A DNA stretch of 46,787 bases. Origin: an uncultured Clostridia bacterium. Its GTDB lineage: Bacteria > Bacillota > Clostridia > Christensenellales > UBA1242. Positions 40,824 through 46,787 of the stretch are shown in pieces; position 1 is the stretch's first letter; every line of letters begins with the position of its first letter. Below the pieces are notes generated by a model. That model did not search any database and had not been told where the DNA came from. It saw only the letters and a list, made by a program, of their open reading frames with translations. The position numbers were made by a program, and so were the translations under genes. Location: the NCBI GenBank assembly GCA_944350015.1, contig CALVNW010000011.1, forward strand, positions 1 through 46,787, written 5' to 3'.

Positions 40824-41570
40824 TTACGAACACAAAGAGGATATTTTCAAAAACTCGTTTGGGTCTAAACAAGCTCCGCCTACTAAAAAGCCGTCCAATT
40901 TTTTAGCGGATAAAAATTGTTTAATATTTTTGCTATCAATAGAGCCACCATATACAACTTTTATACTTATTGAAGCATTCTCTGAAAAGTCGTCCTTGAT
41001 AATATGTCTAATCTCTTTAACTGCTCCCTCTATTTCATTCTTGGTTGGAGTTTTTCCACTGCCAATAGCCCATATAGGCTCGTATGCGATGATAACACGC
41101 TCAAGTTCATTTTCATACAAACCTTTTAGAGCGCACTCAATCTGCTCTCTAAGTACCTCAAAGGTTTTTAAAGTATTACGCTCGGTCAAGCTTTCACCAA
41201 CGCAAAGAATGACACCTAAGCCATTCTTGAGTGCCACCTTTATTTTTTTGTTTATAGTCTTTGTGTCCTCTTTAAATTTCTTACGCCTCTCGCTATGGCC
41301 TATTATTACATAGTCAACACCGCTATCTTTAAGCATTGCACCACTGATTTCGCCTGTATTCTTTCCCTGTTCCTCGTCGCTTAAATTCTGGGCGCCAAGT
41401 CTGACATTTCTGTTTTTGCAAAGCAAAGCGCCAAGCCCCAAGGATGTGTAAGGCAGACATAGAGTGAGGTCAATCTTACTGCCGTCAAAGCGTGACAGAA
41501 ATGCCATAAGGTAATCTTTCGTCTCGCTTGGCGTTAAATTCATTTTAAAATTTGCTATAAGCGTTCTCAT
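40824..41570 (-). CDS. tpiA: Triosephosphate isomerase
   Basis: A 248-residue TIM barrel with all catalytic residues: Lys9 (NFKMN), His92 (IIGHSERR) and Glu164 (IAYEPIWAIGSGKTPT, which also gives the flexible loop 6), and the phosphate-binding VVYGGSI. It interconverts glyceraldehyde-3-phosphate and dihydroxyacetone phosphate in glycolysis. It overlaps pgk by four bases, so the two are co-translated. Confidence 0.97.
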   Translation of the reverse strand: MRTLIANFKMNLTPSETKDYLMAFLSRFDGSKIDLTLCLPYTSLGLGALLCKNRNVRLGAQNLSDEEQGKNTGEISGAMLKDSGVDYVIIGHSERRKKFKEDTKTINKKIKVALKNGLGVILCVGESLTERNTLKTFEVLREQIECALKGLYENELERVIIAYEPIWAIGSGKTPTKNEIEGAVKEIRHIIKDDFSENASISIKVVYGGSIDSKNIKQFLSAKKLDGFLVGGACLDPNEFLKISSLCS

Positions 41571-42742
41571 CTTATTTTCTCCTGAATAACCTCGACGGCT
41601 GGCAACGAGCCTTCTTCAAGAAACTTTAATGTTGCACCGCCACCTGTTGAGATATAATTGATTTTCTTTGCAAGATTGAAAAGGTTTACTGTTGCAACTG
41701 TGTCACCACCACCTACAGAGGTGTGAGCTTTTGAGGAAGCTATAGCTTCTGCAATAGCGCGGGTACCATTTCTAAACAAAGAGTTTTCAAACATGCCCAT
41801 TGGACCGTTCCAGAAAATTTCTTTAGCATTTGCAATTTCGTCAGCATAAAGCTTGATTGTCCTAGGTCCTATGTCATAACCCGTCATATTTACAGACATT
41901 CTTGTCGCAATATAAACTTTTGGATTTTTACCGCGCATACATATATGGTCTACTGGAAGTAGTATCTTTTTACCCAGCTCTTTCGCCTTTGCCATAATAT
42001 TGTTTGCCGTGTCAAGGCAATCATCTTGGACAAGAGACGCACCCACCTCAATGCCCTTAGCTTTAAGGAAGGTGTATGCCATAGCGCCACCTATGATAAG
42101 CGTATCCGCCTTTTCGATGAACTTTTCAAGTATTTTTATCTTAGAGTCAATCTTTGCCCCACCCAGCACGGCAACAAATGGTCGTTTTGGGTTTTCAATT
42201 ATCTCTGTTAGATGGCTAACTTCTTTTTCCATCAAAAAACCAATGGCATTTGGAAGAAACCTAGCAAGTGCGTAGTTGGTTGCGTGTTTACGATGAGCAA
42301 CCCCAAAGGCATCGTCAACAAAGATATCGCCGTATGAGGCAATCTCTCGGGCGAACTTCATATCACAGGCCTCTTCTTGCTTGTAAAACCTTACATTTTC
42401 AAGAAGAAGTACGTCGCCTTCTCTCAAAATCTTGACTCTCTCTTTAACCTCATCGCCAATCACAGTGTTGCAAAAAGATACGTTGCAAGGCAAAGATTTA
42501 GAAAGATATAAAGATACAGGCCACAAACTCTTTCTCACATCATAGCCATCAGGTCTGCCAAGATGCGACAAAATCACAACTCTTGCCTTTTGTTCTATTA
42601 GGTATTTAATAGTTGGGAGTTCGTTTTTAATTCTCGTTGCGTCCAGTATCTTTCCGCCATCGTCCATAGGAACATTGAAGTCCACCCTAAGAAGCACTAC
42701 TTTGCCTTTTAAATTTACAAGGTCTTTTATAGTTCTTTTCAT
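41567..42742 (-). CDS. pgk: Phosphoglycerate kinase
   Basis: A 391-residue two-domain kinase: VVLLRVDFNVPMDDGG and ILSHLGRPDG at the N-terminus, LLLENVRFYKQEE, FVAVLGGAKIDSKI, and the nucleotide-site GGGDTVATV and STGGGATLKFLEEG near the end. It makes ATP from 1,3-bisphosphoglycerate in glycolysis. Complete. AAAGGAGAGG precedes the ATG. A pgk-tpiA operon is typical of Bacillota, though gapA, gpmI and eno are not present here. Confidence 0.97.
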   Translation of the reverse strand: MKRTIKDLVNLKGKVVLLRVDFNVPMDDGGKILDATRIKNELPTIKYLIEQKARVVILSHLGRPDGYDVRKSLWPVSLYLSKSLPCNVSFCNTVIGDEVKERVKILREGDVLLLENVRFYKQEEACDMKFAREIASYGDIFVDDAFGVAHRKHATNYALARFLPNAIGFLMEKEVSHLTEIIENPKRPFVAVLGGAKIDSKIKILEKFIEKADTLIIGGAMAYTFLKAKGIEVGASLVQDDCLDTANNIMAKAKELGKKILLPVDHICMRGKNPKVYIATRMSVNMTGYDIGPRTIKLYADEIANAKEIFWNGPMGMFENSLFRNGTRAIAEAIASSKAHTSVGGGDTVATVNLFNLAKKINYISTGGGATLKFLEEGSLPAVEVIQEKIR

Positions 42743-42816
42743 ATCCTCTCCTTTTTAAATTTCAAACATTGCGATTTTCTATAACTATTTTACAACTTTT
42801 TTTATTTAAAACAAAA

Positions 42817-43740
42817 TCATTTATTGAATATCTTGTTTAAAAGTTCTAGACTGTTGTCAATTGACGGACTTGTTGCAAGTTGAAGTCGCACTGCACTTGC
42901 CTTTTCGACGCCAGACACATACCACAAAAGATGTTTCCGCATATATAGTGTAAGCCAAGACTCGTCATAATATTTTCGTAATACCTCAATATGCCTTTTT
43001 ATAACATCAAAAATGTTGCCATCAAACCTTTTGCCTTTAAGCTCGTCAAATATCCACGGCCTGCCTTGCGCACCTCTGCCTATCATTACGCCGTCAACTT
43101 TGGTCTCAAGCATTCTTTGATAGCTCTCACTGTCAACAACGTCGCCGTTGCCAACAACTGGGATGTTTACGCTTGCCTTCAATCTTGCAATTGCATCAAG
43201 GTCTGCCTTGCCAGAGTAGCCCTGCTCTGTCGTTCTTGCGTGAAGGGTGATAAAACTTGCACCACTCTCTTCACACATACGTCCAAACTCCCTGCTGATA
43301 TCCCTGTCATATCCAAGCCTAAACTTCACCGACACTGGCACTTTGGAGGCTTTGACGCAACTTGAGATAATCTCACTTGCAAGCGGAGGGTTTTTCATAA
43401 GCGCACTACCCTCACCATTCTTCACAATCTTAGGGGCAGGACACCCCATATTGATGTCAATAATTTGATATTTTTCGAGTAGCGGACTTGTTAGCGCCTT
43501 TGCCATAATATCACTTTCGTGACCGAAAATTTGACCTATCTTTATCTTCTCATATGGAGAGTCAACAGTCATAAACTCGGTTTTCTTCGGGTTATGTAAC
43601 ATTGCCCTACAAGATAGCATTTCGCTATAAGTGGCATCAGCGCCATAAAGCGAACAAACCTCTCTAAAGCCCACATCACTAACACCAGCCATAGGCGCCA
43701 AAATTAAACTTGAGCCAAAATCTATACCATTAATCTTCAT
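42817..43740 (-). CDS. dusB: tRNA-dihydrouridine synthase (DusB-like)
   Basis: A TIM-barrel flavoprotein: SLILAPMAGVSDVGFREVC at the start, INMGCPAPKIVKNGEGSALM (the active-site Cys loop), ITLHARTTEQGYSG, and IPVVGNGDVVD followed by VMIGRGAQGRPWIF. It reduces uridines in the tRNA D-loop with NADPH and FMN. The start is uncertain: I place it at the ATG at 43740 by homology (307 residues). An ATG at 43746 is equally possible, and neither has a Shine-Dalgarno; the frame is open to 43839 but that extension is not family-like. Confidence 0.9.
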   Translation of the reverse strand: MKINGIDFGSSLILAPMAGVSDVGFREVCSLYGADATYSEMLSCRAMLHNPKKTEFMTVDSPYEKIKIGQIFGHESDIMAKALTSPLLEKYQIIDINMGCPAPKIVKNGEGSALMKNPPLASEIISSCVKASKVPVSVKFRLGYDRDISREFGRMCEESGASFITLHARTTEQGYSGKADLDAIARLKASVNIPVVGNGDVVDSESYQRMLETKVDGVMIGRGAQGRPWIFDELKGKRFDGNIFDVIKRHIEVLRKYYDESWLTLYMRKHLLWYVSGVEKASAVRLQLATSPSIDNSLELLNKIFNK

Positions 43741-43821
43741 AGCCATAGTGTAGCAGTTTAAACAACTTTTTGCAAACAATATTGAAGGAAAGTGATGTTT
43801 GAAAAGCAAAAAACAATTCAT

Positions 43822-43857
43822 ATAATAAAACTCTTGCATTCCGCAAGAGTTTTACCT
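43822..43857 (-). terminator. Terminator of the LRR surface-protein gene
   Basis: AAAACTCTTGC (43827-43837) pairs with GCAAGAGTTTT (43843-43853); T-rich sequence follows on the minus strand. Confidence 0.85.
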
Positions 43858-43897
43858 TTTAATATTCACAAAATTAACGCCTATACTTTATAACTTT

Positions 43898-46787
43898 TTA
43901 TTTAGAGTAGACAGTATAGCGCTTTCCATCAATCACCTCTGTTGGACCCTTCGTGAAGTTTGTGGTGATATAACTATTAGTTCCATCATCCAAACTTGTC
44001 AAAACTTTAACAGTCGTTGCGTAAGCAAGCAACCCTCCACACGCCGAAGTTGAGGTTGCACTATTATATACATCCTCACTGTCAATTATAACCTCTTTAA
44101 GTCCACTGCAACCAGAGAACGCTCTATCTCCTATACTTGTTAAATTTGATGGCAAGGTTATACTTGTAAGGCTATAGCAATTATAGAATGCTCCTCGATT
44201 TATCTCAATAGTTCGGCTATCTAGGTTTATTGATGTTATATCTCTTGAAGTAGGTGCTAGTGCTATAAAATCATCTCCATATACATAACACTGCATATTG
44301 TTTATTGTTTGTATCCTTGGTGCAGGTTTCTCTTCTCCGTCACTAAGATTATATACCACCTTTGCATATTGGGCAACATAATCATTACCAGCGCTTCCTA
44401 TAGTTAGGTTTAAACTACTATAGTTATATACTTCAGCTAAAGCGTAACAATTCTGGAATGCAAAATTTCCTATACTTCTTAAACTTGATGGCAAGGTTAT
44501 ACTTGTAAGGCTAGTGCAATTAGTGAATGCAAGGCCCCCTATACTTGTTAAACTATCTGGCAAGGTTATACTTGCAAGGCTATAACACACATGGAATGTC
44601 CAATTCCCTATACTTGTTAAACTTATACACTGGTCTAAATCTACAGTTATAAGGTTAGTGCAATATCGGAATGCCTGCTCCCCTATACTTGTTAAACTTA
44701 TACACTGGTCTAAATTTACAGTTATAAGGTTAGTGCAATCTCGGAATGCCTGCTCCCCTATACTTGTTAAACTTGTACACTGGTCTAAATCTACAGTTGT
44801 AAGGTTACTGCAACCAGAGAATGCAGAACTCCCTATACTTGTTAAACTTGTACACTGGTCTAAATCTATAGTTGTAAGGCTAGTGCAATCTCGGAATGCC
44901 TGCTCCCCTATACTTGTTAAACCTTCTGGCAAGGTTATACTTGTAAGTACATCGCAACCAGAGAATGCATCATAACAAATAATTTTACAATCTGGATTGA
45001 CTGTATAAGACGAGCTTGTTATATCTGTTCCATCCCATAATACTAAATATGGGTTTTGCTCATTACCTAAATATTTTACTCCGTTATCATCTGTTATTGA
45101 TGGGGTTAAATTACTGCAACCAGAGAATGCAGAACTCCCTATACTTGTTAAACCTTCTGGCAAGGTTATACTTGTAAGTCCACTGCAATCCTCGAATGCA
45201 TAATAACAAATAATTCTACAATCTGGATTGACTGTATAAGACGAGTTTGTTATATCTGTTCCATCCCATAATACTAAATATGGGTTTTGCTCATTACCTA
45301 AATATTTTACTCCGTTATCATCTGTTATTGATGGGGTTAAATTACTGCAACCATTGAATGCATCCCCTATACTTGTTAAACTTGATGGTAAGGTTATACT
45401 TGTAAACACATCGCAATCAGGGAATGCAAACTCTCCTATGCTTATTAAACTTGTACACTGGTCTAAATCTACAGTTGTAAGGTTACTGCAACCAGAGAAT
45501 GCAACCTCTCCTATGCTTATTAAACTTGTACACTGGTCTAAATCTACAGTTGTAAGGTTACTGCAACCAGAGAATGCAGAACTTCCTATACTTGTTAAAC
45601 TTGATGGCAGGGTTATGCTTGTAAGGCCCGTGCACTTACGGAATGCCATTTTCCCTATACTTGTTAAACTTGATGACAAGGTTATGCTTGTAAGGCTACT
45701 GCATTCGGTAAATGCACACTCGCCTATATACTCTATAGTGTCTGGCAAAACAACACTTGTTATAATTGTATTTCTCAAAAAAACACCTTCCGATGGAACG
45801 TTGTGCTCATCATCATAATACCCATAAGCAATACCCACAACTGCATAATCATCGCCTTCTATATAAGCTGTAGTTCCAAAAGGTGATGCCAAATTTAACT
45901 GCATAGGAAACATTGGTTGCAGTTCGGTTGGGTCTACACTTGACAATGAATTGTATATATCTGTTGCATTAACTAATGTGTTGTTATATTGTCCATCCGC
46001 TGTTGTAAAATAAAACTCTCCATCACTAAGACCTTCTCCTTGCATTTCAGCTAACATTTCTATATAATACATAAACAATTGCAAGTTATTTTCATTGTAT
46101 GAGTCTAGGCTAAGTGTATATTGTGGTTCAAAATATATAGGGAATGCTAATGTGTCCATTATACTTGCAAACTCCATAAAGTTAGCACAATATGTTCGCT
46201 CTCCACCCTGCGGAGTGTAATAAAATCCACCAAGATATAACGCATACATAGCAAACTCGCCTCTTGAATCTCCTGGAATATCACTTGAGCCATCCTCATT
46301 CATTGTAAAAGAAGTTATAGTAATTGTGCCTATAGAAAATGTACTAGGTATTATAACTTCAGTATCTGTACCCGTATACCCTGTAATTTCAGCGGTATTT
46401 TCATCTAAAATATTAAATTCAAACCCACTATACACTTCTGGAGGTTCTGGCACTGCACTCTCATCATAGAGGTTAAGGTCATAGTCAAACTGAGCATTGT
46501 TGAGGGATTGGTTTTTATCGGTAACTGATAAGGTTATGGTAAAAGTTGTTGTGCTTGTGCCATTACCCTTAGGGTCTAAGGGTATATTTGTTCCACTTGT
46601 ATACGCGCCATTATCTCTTTGTAGTGCTTTACCTAGGTTTGGCACGCTAGAGGTAAGAGCGTCTGTTAGGTTTACTGTTAAGCTCCTCTCTGTGCTAAGG
46701 TTCTCTACCTTGATTGATATCACTATTGGTGTGGCATAACTATCAAACTCAAGGTCAAGACTCTCCCACGCTGTAGGGTTGCCTGTT
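43898..46787 (-). CDS. BspA-type leucine-rich-repeat surface protein (partial, N-terminus outside window)
   Basis: The frame is open to the right edge, so the start and any signal peptide lie outside. The visible 963 residues begin with a beta-rich region (WESLDLEFDSYATPIVISIK) and a small domain (FNILDENTAEITGYTG). A long array of BspA/Treponema-type LRRs follows, with units of about 23 residues such as LTSITLPSSLTSIGSSAFSG, and a short non-repeat end. Two interrupting units (KYLGNEQNPYLVLWDGTDIT) are nearly identical. BspA-type proteins are exported and bind host proteins or other cells. No LPxTG anchor is visible at the C-terminus (DGKRYTVYSK). The repeats are encoded by near-identical DNA, so length variation is likely. 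Confidence 0.93.
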   Translation of the reverse strand, partial: TGNPTAWESLDLEFDSYATPIVISIKVENLSTERSLTVNLTDALTSSVPNLGKALQRDNGAYTSGTNIPLDPKGNGTSTTTFTITLSVTDKNQSLNNAQFDYDLNLYDESAVPEPPEVYSGFEFNILDENTAEITGYTGTDTEVIIPSTFSIGTITITSFTMNEDGSSDIPGDSRGEFAMYALYLGGFYYTPQGGERTYCANFMEFASIMDTLAFPIYFEPQYTLSLDSYNENNLQLFMYYIEMLAEMQGEGLSDGEFYFTTADGQYNNTLVNATDIYNSLSSVDPTELQPMFPMQLNLASPFGTTAYIEGDDYAVVGIAYGYYDDEHNVPSEGVFLRNTIITSVVLPDTIEYIGECAFTECSSLTSITLSSSLTSIGKMAFRKCTGLTSITLPSSLTSIGSSAFSGCSNLTTVDLDQCTSLISIGEVAFSGCSNLTTVDLDQCTSLISIGEFAFPDCDVFTSITLPSSLTSIGDAFNGCSNLTPSITDDNGVKYLGNEQNPYLVLWDGTDITNSSYTVNPDCRIICYYAFEDCSGLTSITLPEGLTSIGSSAFSGCSNLTPSITDDNGVKYLGNEQNPYLVLWDGTDITSSSYTVNPDCKIICYDAFSGCDVLTSITLPEGLTSIGEQAFRDCTSLTTIDLDQCTSLTSIGSSAFSGCSNLTTVDLDQCTSLTSIGEQAFRDCTNLITVNLDQCISLTSIGEQAFRYCTNLITVDLDQCISLTSIGNWTFHVCYSLASITLPDSLTSIGGLAFTNCTSLTSITLPSSLRSIGNFAFQNCYALAEVYNYSSLNLTIGSAGNDYVAQYAKVVYNLSDGEEKPAPRIQTINNMQCYVYGDDFIALAPTSRDITSINLDSRTIEINRGAFYNCYSLTSITLPSNLTSIGDRAFSGCSGLKEVIIDSEDVYNSATSTSACGGLLAYATTVKVLTSLDDGTNSYITTNFTKGPTEVIDGKRYTVYSK
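44973..45122. repeat. 150-bp direct repeat, copy 1, in the LRR gene
   Basis: Almost identical to 45204-45353 (offset 231 bases, an in-frame 77 codons), with only a few base differences. It encodes the KYLGNEQNPYLVLW unit and its flanks. Confidence 0.85.
45204..45353. repeat. 150-bp direct repeat, copy 2, in the LRR gene
   Basis: The partner of 44973-45122. Recombination between the copies would remove or add 77 residues in frame. Confidence 0.85.

Noticed and set aside
43980..45720. CRISPR-like regularly spaced repeats
   Set aside because: The periodicity comes from 23-residue LRR codons in an open frame; the spacers are also repeats, and no cas genes are present anywhere in the window.
44658..45818. 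Open frames of 105 and 154 codons on the plus strand
   Set aside because: They are repetitive mirror images of the LRR repeats on the other strand, with no ribosome sites.

Overview
The window is AT-rich DNA from an anaerobic, low-GC Gram-positive bacterium, most likely an uncultured gut-type member of the Clostridia. Evidence for this is the holB-ricT-trmN6 gene order, an archaeal-type aspartyl-tRNA synthetase joined to gatCAB behind a T-box, rubrerythrin, DegV and DUF1846 proteins, strong GGAGG ribosome sites and TTGACA/TATAAT promoters. The phylum is an inference from gene content; nothing here fixes the species.

Positions 1-16.5 kb are accessory DNA lying directly downstream of the 3' end of a tRNA-Ser(GCU) gene (16588-16678, minus strand), a classic genomic-island site. 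The island has three parts. (1) A defence-like part: an HNH nuclease gene (158-1150, minus) diverges from a tightly coupled five-gene operon (1801-7725) encoding an XRE regulator, an MrfA/YprA-like DEAD-box helicase split by a one-base frameshift, a UvrD-like helicase, a zinc-ribbon protein and an HNH nuclease. A BRO-N antirepressor-like gene and a PD-(D/E)xK nuclease-like gene follow, with inverted repeats on either side of the latter. (2) A leftward block (10025-15056) typical of conjugative or integrative elements: a DUF6809-like protein, PcfJ, a PcfK-MutS-N fusion, small unknown proteins and the antirestriction protein ArdA. (3) A further nuclease gene (15410-16459) beside the tRNA.

From 16.9 kb the content is mostly chromosomal. 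In order it holds a CbbX-type AAA+ ATPase, a YcxB-like membrane protein, a secreted DUF6273 protein, rubrerythrin, a HAD phosphatase, a putative zincin with a PAP2 phosphatase, mnmG, trmN6-ricT-holB, a T-box-controlled aspS-gatC-gatA-gatB operon, an SDR, a DegV protein, a GT4 glycosyltransferase with DUF1846, an Asp-rich protein, a small membrane protein, tpiA-pgk, a dus tRNA-dihydrouridine synthase and the 3' part of a giant BspA-type leucine-rich-repeat surface protein that runs off the right edge.

Besides the helicase/nuclease operon, the most interesting non-coding signals are: two tandem structured elements with compensatory changes after mnmG (26551-26830); a T-box whose specifier region reads GAAC, giving overlapping Glu and Asn codons upstream of the transamidation operon; a perfect promoter with an eight-G spacer tract before the secreted DUF6273 gene, suggesting phase variation; and a repeated, possibly structured RNA at 21000-21250.
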